NCBI GenBank assembly: GCA_002433075.1
Contig: DJHM01000061.1
Location: 69,490-133,489, forward strand
Source: Latescibacteria bacterium UBA6620
Lineage (GTDB): Bacteria; Latescibacterota; UBA2968
DNA length: 64,000 bases
Direction: 5' to 3'
Position numbers and translations under genes: made by a program. Below the pieces are notes generated by a model. It did no database searches. It was not told the DNA's origin and saw only the letters and a program-made list of their open reading frames with translations. Below, one piece after another: positions 51,252 through 59,409 of the stretch. Positions within the stretch are counted from its first letter, which is position 1, and every line of letters begins with the position of its first letter.

Positions 51252-53222
51252 ATGTCGAGGAGACAAGGATCAACTTCGCCCCTCTTGGGGAGGCGCTGGA
51301 TTCCCGTAATGATCGGAATCCTGCTGCCCACGCTCTGTGCGGCAAAGGATTGGCGCTCCTACGGTTCCGATATCGCCAGCACGAAGTACTCGCCGCTGAC
51401 GCAGATCGACGCCACGAACGTTCAAAACTTGAAAATCGCTTGGCGATGGACTTCCCCCGACGAAGCGATCCGCGAGGGCAAGCCGGATCTCAAGACCTTC
51501 GTCAACGAAGCCACCCCGCTCGTCATCGGCGGCGTGCTCTACACGAGTACTTCGATGAGCCAGGCTGCCGCCCTCGATGCCGCAACGGGTAAAACGCTCT
51601 GGGTGTACGATGCGAAGACCTACGAGAACGGGACTCCGGCCAACGTCGGATTCGTCCATCGAGGGGTTTCGTATTGGGAAGACGGGGACGATCGGCGCGT
51701 CATCTACGCGACCGGCGACGGATACCTCATCGCCCTGAATGCCAAAACGGGCAAACCGATCGAATCGTTCGGGAACAACGGCCGCGTCGACCTCACGAAG
51801 GGTCTTCGTCGCCCCGTCGATCGAGCGCTTTACGCCAGTTCTTCGCCGCCCGTCATCTGCCGTGACGTCATCGTCCAGGGCTCGACCGTGCTCGACGCGT
51901 TCGCCATCAACCAGGTTCCACGTCGTGTGATGCCGCCCGGAGACGTCCGCGGCTTCGACGTCCGAACCGGCGCACAGAAGTGGGTGTTCGAGACCGTCCC
52001 ACAGGAAGGGTCCTTTGGAAACGACACCTGGGAAGGGGATTCAGCCGAACGCACCGGAAGCACCAACGTCTGGACCCTGATGAGCGCCGACGAGGAGCTC
52101 GGGTATGTCTACCTCCCCATCAGCACCCCCACGAACGACTACTACGGTGGAGAGCGAAAGGGCGACAACCTCTTCGCCGAGAGCCTCGTCTGCATCAATG
52201 TCGAGACCGGTCAGCGTGTCTGGCATTTCCAGATGATTCATCACGGCCTCTGGGATTACGATCTGCCTGCGGCGCCGAACCTCATCGACATCACTGTCGA
52301 CGGGCGCAGCATCAAGGCCGTCGCACAGGTCACCAAGCAGGCCTTCTGCTACGTGTTCGACCGAGCCACAGGCGAGCCCGTCTGGCAGATCGAAGAACAC
52401 ATTGTCCCACCCTCCCAGGTTCCGGGTGAAGCCGCGTCCCCGACTCAGCCAATCCCCAGCAAACCCGCGCCGTTCGACCGCCAGGGCCTGACGGACGACG
52501 ACCTCATCGACTTTACACCGGAGGTCCATCGCCTCGCGCAGGAAGCCGTCCGTCCCTATGATTTCGGACCCATCTACTCGCCACCTACGCTTCGGGGCGT
52601 CATTCAGGTACCTGGGCTCGTAGGTGGAGCCAGCTGGGCGGGCGCAGCCGTCGGACCGGGCTCGGGGATCATCTATATCCCGTCCTACACCAACCCCGCG
52701 ATCCTCACTATCAAGGAAGCCAAACAGGGATCTCCTTTCGCCTATACCGGTTCGTATGCGTGGGGACCCAGCGGCCCGGACGGTCTGCCAATTCTTAAAC
52801 CACCCTACGGACGAATCACGGCCATCGACCTGAACACGGGTGAACATCTGTGGATGACCCCTGTCGGCCAGGGCCCCACGGATCACCCCCTGCTCAAGGA
52901 CCTCGACCTTCCACCCCTGGGATGGAACCGTCGCGTCTTCCCCATCCTGACGCCCAATCTGATCATCGCCGTTCAGGCGGGGAAGGCCAGTGAGGCCGGG
53001 GTCTCCAAGTGGAAAAACGCCTCCCTGTTCAACACCGAGTACCACCATCCCTATCTCTTCGCCTTCGATCCCCGGACGGGCGAGCAGATCGCACGGGTCG
53101 AGATGCCCGGGAACTCGTTCGGCGCGCCTATGACCTACGAGGTCGATGGTAAGCAATACATCGCGACTCCCATCGGTGGCGGCGACCAACCCGCCGAGCT
53201 CGTCGTCTTTACCCTCCCGTAG
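51252..53222 (+). CDS. PQQ-dependent dehydrogenase (quinoprotein, eight-bladed propeller)
   Basis: 656 residues. A positively charged start and WIPVMIGILLPTLCAAKDW form a signal peptide, so it acts in the periplasm. DWRSYGSDIASTKYSPLTQI is the standard propeller opening, TPLVIGGVLYTSTSMSQAAA and VWHFQMIHHGLWDYDLPAAP (substrate-side residues) follow, and repeated W-motif blades (AVDAATGKTLWVY, DLNTGEHLWMT) are visible. No cytochrome c motif (CxxCH) is present, so electrons go to quinone or another carrier, as in membrane glucose-dehydrogenase-like soluble forms. AAGGAG precedes ATG 51252. It may oxidise sugars or alcohols at the periplasmic face. Confidence 0.92.
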   Translation: MSRRQGSTSPLLGRRWIPVMIGILLPTLCAAKDWRSYGSDIASTKYSPLTQIDATNVQNLKIAWRWTSPDEAIREGKPDLKTFVNEATPLVIGGVLYTSTSMSQAAALDAATGKTLWVYDAKTYENGTPANVGFVHRGVSYWEDGDDRRVIYATGDGYLIALNAKTGKPIESFGNNGRVDLTKGLRRPVDRALYASSSPPVICRDVIVQGSTVLDAFAINQVPRRVMPPGDVRGFDVRTGAQKWVFETVPQEGSFGNDTWEGDSAERTGSTNVWTLMSADEELGYVYLPISTPTNDYYGGERKGDNLFAESLVCINVETGQRVWHFQMIHHGLWDYDLPAAPNLIDITVDGRSIKAVAQVTKQAFCYVFDRATGEPVWQIEEHIVPPSQVPGEAASPTQPIPSKPAPFDRQGLTDDDLIDFTPEVHRLAQEAVRPYDFGPIYSPPTLRGVIQVPGLVGGASWAGAAVGPGSGIIYIPSYTNPAILTIKEAKQGSPFAYTGSYAWGPSGPDGLPILKPPYGRITAIDLNTGEHLWMTPVGQGPTDHPLLKDLDLPPLGWNRRVFPILTPNLIIAVQAGKASEAGVSKWKNASLFNTEYHHPYLFAFDPRTGEQIARVEMPGNSFGAPMTYEVDGKQYIATPIGGGDQPAELVVFTLP

Positions 53223-53261
53223 TCTGCGGCCTTGTCACTGTTCACCGACTTAGCACCGTAA

Positions 53262-53302
53262 ACAGGAAGGCCCGGTGAATTTCCTTCACCGGGCCTTCCT
53301 GT
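53262..53302 (+). terminator. 18-bp perfect hairpin after the PQQ dehydrogenase
   Basis: ACAGGAAGGCCCGGTGAA (53262-53279) and its exact reverse complement (53285-53302) flank a TTTCC loop, 40 bases after the stop codon. A CAATAAAAG tail follows rather than a T run. It is a good candidate transcription terminator or mRNA 3' end stabiliser for the Gfo/Idh - TonB - PQQ run. Confidence 0.7.
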
Positions 53303-53324
53303 CAATAAAAGAGGGGAAGTACAC

Positions 53325-53440
53325 TGTCATCCTGCCCGGCTTCCCGAGCAGTGCTACTGCGGAGGGGGGGGGACAGGGTTCCGGGATCCAGCTGCGAAAG
53401 GCCAGAATGGACCCCGGCCAGGAAGCGTACCGGGGTGACA
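53325..53440. repeat. TGTCATCC-bounded intergenic repeat element
   Basis: It starts TGTCATCCTGCCCGG, contains GGGATCC and AATGGACCCCGGCCAG, and ends CCGGGGTGACA. The ordered blocks match those at 33091 and 56271; the left part has diverged. Non-coding. Confidence 0.65.
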
Positions 53441-53549
53441 ATCTGAGCTCCGTGGGCAGGAGGTCATCACCAACTGGCTACCGACCGCCGATGTACCCTT
53501 CTCTTCCTCTGCGCTCTCCGCGCTCTCCGCGCTCTCCGCGGTAATGCTT

Positions 53550-54305
53550 CTAACTCAGTCCGTAAATCCTCCCAAGGTTCCCCCCGAAGATCAACTCTTC
53601 CGCCTCGCCCCCCAGGTCCAGCCGCTGAATCGCCCGCTTCACCTGGATGGGTCGATACTCCGGCAGGTTCGATCCAAACACGACCCTTTCCGCGCCTAAC
53701 TCTGAAACCGCTTCCCGCACGCCACCCAGAATCGTCTCTTCCGGATTGTTCGCCCAGAGTTTATGGAAGCGCAGGAGCGTCGTACCCATATACGTGTTCG
53801 GATGATCCCGGCACACCTGCATTGCGTCCTCGAAATTGTCTGGGTAACCCATATGATCGATGATCATCGGCGAGTCCGGCACGCGTTCGGCCAGCTTCGA
53901 AATCCGATCGGCGCTGCAGTTGTCCTTGCCGGAATGGACCGAGATCACGATCCCCAGTTCGCCGGCCGTGTCCACGAATGGAAATACCATCGGATCGTCG
54001 ATCTCGTATTTGTGAACGGCCCCCATCAGCTTCATCCCCTGCGCCCCTTTACCGACCAGATTCTTCAGCGCTTCGACCCCCTCATCCCCGCGCTTCGGGT
54101 CCATCAGCACACAGGGCAAGGTGTGTGGATTTCCGGCCGTCTTCTCGACTAGCTCGTCGTTATCGGGCACTTCCTTCGTCTGCGGCATCACGACCGCATA
54201 GTCGAACCCCGCCTCGGCCTCGGCTTCGAGCAACGCCGTCACCGTAATCTGATGCCCATACCAGTTGTCCGTCAGATAAGCTTCAAAATCACCCGTGATG
54301 GCCAC
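53550..54305 (-). CDS. Amidohydrolase-2-like protein lacking the N-terminal HxH motif
   Basis: About 251 residues from GTG 54305, preceded by a perfect AAGGAGGT five bases upstream. After VAITGDFEAYLTDNWYGHQI come VLMDPKRGDEGVEALKNLV, GIVISVHSGKDN, PMIIDHMGYPDNF and VVFGSNLPEYRP. This is the amidohydrolase-2 fold, but the opening D-x-H-x-H is missing (the sequence goes straight from VAI to TGDFEAYL) and the usual G-S-D-x-P is G-S-N-L-P. Both metal-binding changes suggest an inactive or altered enzyme, or a small in-frame deletion at the N-terminus. Confidence 0.8.
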   Translation of the reverse strand: MAITGDFEAYLTDNWYGHQITVTALLEAEAEAGFDYAVVMPQTKEVPDNDELVEKTAGNPHTLPCVLMDPKRGDEGVEALKNLVGKGAQGMKLMGAVHKYEIDDPMVFPFVDTAGELGIVISVHSGKDNCSADRISKLAERVPDSPMIIDHMGYPDNFEDAMQVCRDHPNTYMGTTLLRFHKLWANNPEETILGGVREAVSELGAERVVFGSNLPEYRPIQVKRAIQRLDLGGEAEELIFGGNLGRIYGLS

Positions 54306-54578
54306 GTTGGACCTCCTTCGTTGGGGATGAATGACCGACCCGAGTCCGCTCAGCAAATATACTTCGCCCGAGGCCTTCACGAAACTCGCCCCGTGCCCCG
54401 TCAATAAACGCCGTACTTTGAGACCACGCCCATCATCGATATCATGCCCTCTGCGTCCTTTCAGACAGGCAATCCATTCCCGATCAGGGTTGCTTCGGCG
54501 TCCGTGTCTATCTGCCTGCCTTGCCTTAGCCCAATGGGCGAAGGTGGGTGGTTCCAAACTCCTCCACAGGGAAAGCCA

Positions 54579-54890
54579 ATGAGCCCTTCCACGGTACGAA
54601 TCACTGTCGTTAAGAAGACCTTTCACGAGGACCTGGTTGAACTCTACACCGACGGCTGCTCGTTTAAGCCCAGCGGGTGTTGCCACGATCTGGAGATCGG
54701 TCAGTCCTTCGAGACCACCGGTCACGCCCCCGAAGGCCTCCCCGACTGGGCGTGGTGCGACATGCAGAAGTATGTCATGGTCCTCGCCCGGGGCGGAAAC
54801 TTCCTCGGCTGCAAGCCGGGGGTCTTCGTCACCTGTTGCACGGACGGATTCAGACCTGTGTTTTACAAGCTGGAGAGAGTGGATGAGTAG
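54579..54890 (+). CDS. TIGR04076 family protein
   Basis: 103 residues. VRITVVKKTFHEDLVELYTD, GCSFKPSGCCHDLEIGQSFE, GLPDWAWCDMQKYVMVLARG and FVTCCTDGFRPVFYKLERVD follow the TIGR04076 pattern, in which the C-C-T-D-G-x-R-P-V block is diagnostic. The function of the family is unknown; the conserved Cys residues suggest metal or redox chemistry. ATG 54579 is chosen because the upstream in-frame part from 54444 derives from intergenic repeat sequence. An aldo/keto reductase follows after 144 bases. Confidence 0.85.
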   Translation: MSPSTVRITVVKKTFHEDLVELYTDGCSFKPSGCCHDLEIGQSFETTGHAPEGLPDWAWCDMQKYVMVLARGGNFLGCKPGVFVTCCTDGFRPVFYKLERVDE

Positions 54891-55034
54891 TCCGGAGTCA
54901 CACCAGACGGAGCGGGGAAGCGGGAGAGGGCTTCTTCTGCGAGTGAGGAGCGAGCGGGAGAGCAGGCGTGGCAATCCCGGTTGCGACGGCGTCGTTTCGA
55001 TGTCTTTTGCTTACGTGGTCTCCGTGGAGGTTTT

Positions 55035-56006
55035 GTGAGCATCCCCACGACTCAACTCGGCACCACCAACCTCACCGTTACCCGATACTGCCAGGGAACG
55101 GCCTTCCGTCATCTCCCCCGGCGTTCCGACGAGCCAGTGGCCGAGCAGGTTCTCCATCACTGTCTGGACCGCGGGGTGACTTTCTTCGACTCCGCCCAGG
55201 CCTATGGATGGGGGGGCGCGGAAGAGCTCCTCGGTAAGGTGCTACAAGGGCGTCGGAGCGAAGTTGTCGTCTGCACGAAGGTCCATCCGACGTTGCCTCC
55301 CGAGACCGAAGGTCAGCCAGGCACTCCGACCCCCTTCACCTCGTCCTATCTGGCGGACCAGCTCGACGTATCGCTCCGGCGACTCCAGACGGACTATGTC
55401 GACATCTACCTTCTCCATCAACCGGATCCCGGAACGCCCGCCGAAGAGATTTGCGCATCGATGGATCGACTCATCCAGTCGGGCAAAGCGCGCTTTTGGG
55501 GCGTGTCCAACTTCAGTGCGAGCACTGTGACCGAATACCTGGAGATTGCGAATGCTAGCGGGAGTGCGCCTCCATCCGTGCTCGAGGACTATTACAACAT
55601 CAGCGGCGCCTATTCCTTCACCGACGACGGGCAGTCGAGGATGCGTCTCTACGAACGAGAGATGTTCCCCGTCATTCGGGACCACCGCCTTGGGACGATG
55701 TTTTTCAGTCCGCTCGACGCCGCTCAACTGGCGACCTCCTGGAAAGCCGATCCCGGATCACCCCTCGAAACGCTCCACGCCGAAATCGATGCCGTGGCCC
55801 GGGACATCGGAGCGGCCCGGGCAGAAGTTTGCATCGCCTGGGTTCTCGATCATCCTGAAACGTCAGCCGTACTGGCTGGGCCAGAGCATCCGGACCACGT
55901 CGACGAAATGCTCCGAGGTGTCGCGCTCGACCTGCCCGCTGATGTGAGAAGACAGTTGGATGAAGCGAGTCTGGCGTTCAGTAACGTGGTCGAAGATTCA
56001 TTCTAG
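55035..56006 (+). CDS. Aldo/keto reductase
   Basis: About 323 residues from GTG 55035, with GGAGGTTTT directly upstream. TFFDSAQAYGWGGAEELLG holds Asp and Tyr, VVVCTKVHPT the Lys, and YLLHQPDPGTP the His: the tetrad is complete. ARFWGVSNFSASTVTEYL and SAVLAGPEHPDHVDEMLRG are further aldo/keto-reductase landmarks. Cytoplasmic, NADPH-dependent by family. It is followed by 441 bases of mainly repeat DNA. Confidence 0.93.
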   Translation: MSIPTTQLGTTNLTVTRYCQGTAFRHLPRRSDEPVAEQVLHHCLDRGVTFFDSAQAYGWGGAEELLGKVLQGRRSEVVVCTKVHPTLPPETEGQPGTPTPFTSSYLADQLDVSLRRLQTDYVDIYLLHQPDPGTPAEEICASMDRLIQSGKARFWGVSNFSASTVTEYLEIANASGSAPPSVLEDYYNISGAYSFTDDGQSRMRLYEREMFPVIRDHRLGTMFFSPLDAAQLATSWKADPGSPLETLHAEIDAVARDIGAARAEVCIAWVLDHPETSAVLAGPEHPDHVDEMLRGVALDLPADVRRQLDEASLAFSNVVEDSF

Positions 56007-56447
56007 TGGTGTTGCGGAAGTCGCACGTAGATATCGGTCAGCAGGGTCACTTCGAGCGGAGTCGAGAAATCCCTTTTCGCCCACCCCAACGGGCGAGTCT
56101 CGACTCCTGTCGTCCCTCGCAAGCGAGCTACGGCAAGGCAGGCCCGCTCGAACTAACGCCGCAAGAAACGACGTCTGAGCGATAGAATGCTCTTGTTACG
56201 ACCCGCCGCATTTCACCTATAGGCATTCGACGGATCGGGACCTCCAATGCTTCGTTACAAGAAGAAACTCTGTCATCCCGGCGTGCCTGCTGGCCGCCTG
56301 TCCTGAGTCTGTCGAAGAAGGATCCATTTTCCAGGCCTTCTGATTCTGCTGAGGCGGCCACTCAATGGACCCCGGCCAGAGACCGAACCGGGGTGACAAT
56401 ACTCTCGATATCAGGTCACCTATGAACCTCACCAAATCAGGTCACCT
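56007..56447. other. Repeat-rich intergenic region before the 56.4-63.7 kb run
   Basis: Contains CGAGCGGAGTCGAGAAATCCC (56051-56071), CGAGCTACGGCAAGGCAGG (56124-56142), a TGTCATCCC element (56271-56398) and a 26-bp tandem duplication that begins at 56410. No protein gene is recognised apart from the nine-codon leader at 56422. Confidence 0.7.
56271..56398. repeat. TGTCATCCC-bounded intergenic repeat element
   Basis: Starts TGTCATCCCGGCGTGCC, contains CCGCCTGTCCTGAGTC, GGATCCATTTTCC and ATGGACCCCGGCCAG, and ends CCGGGGTGACA. The closest match in block order is the element at 33091. The outer ends are roughly complementary (TGTCA.. / ..TGACA), so it can fold on itself. Confidence 0.7.
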
Positions 56448-56461
56448 ATGAACCTCACCAA
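56410..56461. repeat. 26-bp perfect tandem duplication over the phyH start
   Basis: Two adjacent identical copies (56410-56435 and 56436-56461) of a unit containing AGGT, CACCT and ATGAACCTCACC. Each copy has a start codon with a ribosome-binding-like CAGGT seven bases upstream. The second ATG (56448) starts phyH; the first (56422) is out of frame and opens a nine-codon reading frame. Confidence 0.92.
56422..56451 (+). CDS. Nine-codon leader cistron overlapping phyH
   Basis: ATG 56422 reads MNLTKSGHL then TGA at 56449-56451, and that TGA overlaps the phyH ATG at 56448 (ATGA). The arrangement arises directly from the 26-bp duplication. Whether it is translated is unknown; if so, phyH translation could depend on termination of the leader. 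It is shorter than usual gene-calling limits. Confidence 0.45.
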   Translation: MNLTKSGHL

Positions 56462-57353
56462 CGAACATCTCGATCGTTTCACCACCGATGGCTACGTCGT
56501 CGTCGAAGGTGCGCTCTCGGACGCGGACATCGACCTCGTCATCTCCGACTACGAGACCGTCGTCGACGATCTTGCCCGCGATCTCTACGCGAAGAACCGG
56601 ATCGGCTACCTCTACGAATACGAACCGTTCGAAACCCGTCTCGCCCGTATCTGCGACGAGGATGACACCACCTACTTCGACACCGATGACGCACTCGACA
56701 TCGGGCGGGTTCGTGGACGGGGCACTTTTCACTTCATGCGATGCCCGAACCTGCTCGACGTCATCGAGGGCCTGATCGGTCCCGAGATCTGCTGCAGCCC
56801 CATGACGCACATCAGGGCCAAACTGCCGACCGACGCCGAGGCCGGCCGGGAATCGAACGTCGTCTTCTGGCACCAGGATGCCATTTTTCTGCACGAAGAG
56901 GCCGACAACGTGTTCTTCGTGACGACCTGGATCCCGCTCTGCGACACTTCAGAGGAAAACGGCTGTCTTCGTGTGATGCGGGGCGTTCACCGGAACCGGA
57001 CCGTCTACTGGAACAACGAAATGCCGGACGGGGAAGTGGTGTCCGTCCCCATGCGCAAGGGCGACGTCATCCTGATCCACAAACTCACCCCCCATTCATC
57101 CGGCCCGAACCATACCGACCGGATACGTTGGAGCATGGACATCCGCTATCAGCAAAGAGGTACGCCGACAGGCAGATCCTTCTGGCCCGCCTTCGATGCC
57201 CGCAGCGTCACGAACGTAGAGAACGAAACCGCCTACGAGACGTGGCGCGACGACTGGGTCAAGGCCCTCCACACCTTCCCGAAGAAAGTTCCCCGCCAGA
57301 ACCGTCCCACCCAGCCACTCCCCTACCTCGGGGATATGGGTCCGGCCGCGTAG
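56448..57353 (+). CDS. Phytanoyl-CoA dioxygenase (PhyH) family protein
   Basis: 301 residues. VFWHQDAIF gives His about 142 and Asp about 144, LTPHSSGPNH the distal His about 216, and DRIRWSMDIRY the 2-oxoglutarate Arg. It has a longer N-terminal part (TTYFDTDDALDIGRVRG) than the other copies and a C-terminal tail with NRPTQPLPYLGDMG. A DUF6785-like membrane gene starts 14 bases after its stop. It opens a co-directional run to 63682. Confidence 0.92.
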   Translation: MNLTNEHLDRFTTDGYVVVEGALSDADIDLVISDYETVVDDLARDLYAKNRIGYLYEYEPFETRLARICDEDDTTYFDTDDALDIGRVRGRGTFHFMRCPNLLDVIEGLIGPEICCSPMTHIRAKLPTDAEAGRESNVVFWHQDAIFLHEEADNVFFVTTWIPLCDTSEENGCLRVMRGVHRNRTVYWNNEMPDGEVVSVPMRKGDVILIHKLTPHSSGPNHTDRIRWSMDIRYQQRGTPTGRSFWPAFDARSVTNVENETAYETWRDDWVKALHTFPKKVPRQNRPTQPLPYLGDMGPAA

Positions 57354-57366
57354 CCACCTTCCCACC

Positions 57367-59274
57367 GTGACACGACGCGCCACCCTCATTGGCATCGGCC
57401 TGGCCGCCTTTATCACGTTCTGGCCGACCTACACCAGCCAGATCGTTTACTCGTTGCGGGGCGACTACGCGCATCTCTCCATCGGTTTCCTCATCCCGTT
57501 CGTGTTTCTCCTCGGCATCAATCACCTTTTGCAGCGCCGCGGCGGCGGTCTTACGTCCTCCGAGCTGGTGGCCATCAGCTGCATCGGCTTTCTGGTCGCG
57601 TGGATGCACGGAGAGGGCATCCCGGCTTTCTTTCTCGACGTGATAACAGTCCCTACCTACTTCGCTTCGCCCGAGAACCAGTGGCGCGAGGTAATGCTCC
57701 ATCACATCCCCAACTGGACCATCGTATCCAGTCTCGACGCCACCACCGGCTTCTACGAAGGTCTTCCCGATGGACGCTCGATACCCTGGCGAGCGTGGAT
57801 CTCACCCTTCTTCTGGTGGGGTACGCTCTTTGGTGCCGTCCTCGTCGTCAACATCTGCGTTTCTGTCATCTTTCGAAAACAGTGGATGGAGCACGAGCGA
57901 TTGTCGTTTCCGGTCGCCACCGTCCTGTTGGAACTGACGGGCGCGTCTGGCACGTCCGGCACGATCGCAAGCCTGGTTCGATCGCCCCGTTTCTGGCTCG
58001 GATTCGGAGTCGTGTTCGGAGCCTACGCGTGGAACGCTGCAGGATGGTTCCTCACCGTCATGCCCCAGATTCCCATTCGAATGCCTCGAAATCTCTGGAT
58101 CGCCGAAGGATTCCCTCCAATTATCTTCAGCGTCCACCCGATGACCATCGCATTCGGATACTTCACCAAATCGGAGGTTTTGCTCAGCATCTGGGTCTTC
58201 AATCTGCTCGCTATACTGCAGGTGGGATTGCTCAATCGGCTGGGTGTGGAAATGGGGAGTCCCGACATCTACTGCGGCTTCCATCCTGCGACGGCGTGGC
58301 AGGGTTTCGGCGGCATGATCGTGTTCGTGGGTTGGGGCGCCTGGGTAGGGCGAACCCACTTGAAATCCGTCTTTCAAAAAGCGCTTGGCCGAAACGATGA
58401 CCTCGACGACTCCGAGGAGCTACTGTCTTCCCGAACGGCCGTCTGGCTAATGCTCGTCTGCGGATCATACATCGTATTCTTGCTCAATCGCGCCGGACTC
58501 GGCTGGGCCCCGCTCCTCGCCTTCGTCTTCGCGACAGCTGTTCTTTACATCGGACTCGCACGAATCATGGTCGAAAGCGGACTGGTATATCTGCGCGGCC
58601 CGGTCACAGCCCAGGCATTCGCGTGGCACCTCTTCGGGATTAACGGAATCGGGCCAGCGGGTGGCATCGCCCTGGCTTTATCCTACACCTTCTTCTGTGA
58701 CGCCAGGACACTGGCGATGACCACCATGGCACACATTCCGAGGCTGGGCATCGCGATCGACCGAAAGAATCGGCGCCGGCTCGTTCCGACGTTGTTTGCC
58801 AGTTGCCTCATTGGCCTCTCCGTAGCCATCTGTTTCATGCTTTACCAGGGTTACCACGCGACCGGAAGCTACAACTTTGGCATCCCGAGGGTAGGTCTCA
58901 ACATCTGGCCCTATACGGCAACCCGCATCCAGCAGATCCAGGGACCCGACTGGACGCGCCTCCAGTTCCTCGGGATCGGCGCTGTTTTCACCGGGGGGCT
59001 ACTCTATTTGCGAACCCTCTTCCCCGGCTTCCTCATCCATCCACTCGGGTTCACGATCTCGGCTTCCGCCCCGACCCGGACCAGCGCTTCTTCGATCTTT
59101 CTGGTCTGGCTGATCAAGAAATTATTGCTGAAATTGGGGGGGCTGGAGCATTATCGGCAGATGACGCCCGTCTTTCTCGGTGCCCTCCTGGGCTTCCTGA
59201 TGGGCCTGACTCTGGGCGCCGTCGTCGACATCATCTGGTTCAACGGAAGCGGTCACCAGCTCAACGGATCGTAG
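57367..59274 (+). CDS. DUF6785-like polytopic membrane protein
   Basis: 635 residues with roughly a dozen predicted membrane helices, for example LIGIGLAAFITFWPTYTS, IGFLIPFVFLLGINHLL, GTLFGAVLVVNICVSVIF, LLAILQVGLLN, VWLMLVCGSYIVFLLN and VFLGALLGFLMGLTLGAVV. Conserved-looking loops are WMEHERLSFPVATVLLEL and YCGFHPATAWQGFGGMIVFV. This matches DUF6785/DUF6784 proteins, which look like oligopeptide-transporter relatives; the substrate is unknown. It starts at GTG. As the only membrane carrier in its run, it probably brings in the substrate or exports a product (inference). Confidence 0.82.
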   Translation: MTRRATLIGIGLAAFITFWPTYTSQIVYSLRGDYAHLSIGFLIPFVFLLGINHLLQRRGGGLTSSELVAISCIGFLVAWMHGEGIPAFFLDVITVPTYFASPENQWREVMLHHIPNWTIVSSLDATTGFYEGLPDGRSIPWRAWISPFFWWGTLFGAVLVVNICVSVIFRKQWMEHERLSFPVATVLLELTGASGTSGTIASLVRSPRFWLGFGVVFGAYAWNAAGWFLTVMPQIPIRMPRNLWIAEGFPPIIFSVHPMTIAFGYFTKSEVLLSIWVFNLLAILQVGLLNRLGVEMGSPDIYCGFHPATAWQGFGGMIVFVGWGAWVGRTHLKSVFQKALGRNDDLDDSEELLSSRTAVWLMLVCGSYIVFLLNRAGLGWAPLLAFVFATAVLYIGLARIMVESGLVYLRGPVTAQAFAWHLFGINGIGPAGGIALALSYTFFCDARTLAMTTMAHIPRLGIAIDRKNRRRLVPTLFASCLIGLSVAICFMLYQGYHATGSYNFGIPRVGLNIWPYTATRIQQIQGPDWTRLQFLGIGAVFTGGLLYLRTLFPGFLIHPLGFTISASAPTRTSASSIFLVWLIKKLLLKLGGLEHYRQMTPVFLGALLGFLMGLTLGAVVDIIWFNGSGHQLNGS

Positions 59275-59409
59275 CGAGACACCCCAGGCCGGAAGCTTCA
59301 CCCGCTTTGATCACCGGCCCTCGCCAACCGCCTTCGCTGAGGCTGCGGCGTGTCAGGAGGCTACGACCCGGCAGGTTGGTTAAGGGTCACTTTGTCATTG
59401 GTAAACCAT

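Larger units (their letters stand above)
53223..53549. other. Repeat-filled intergenic region
   Basis: This spacer holds an 18-bp hairpin (53262-53302), a TGTCATCC-bounded element (53325-53440), and, at about 53511-53541, three tandem copies of a CGCTCTCCG word followed by CGGTAA. No gene is recognised. Confidence 0.7.
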
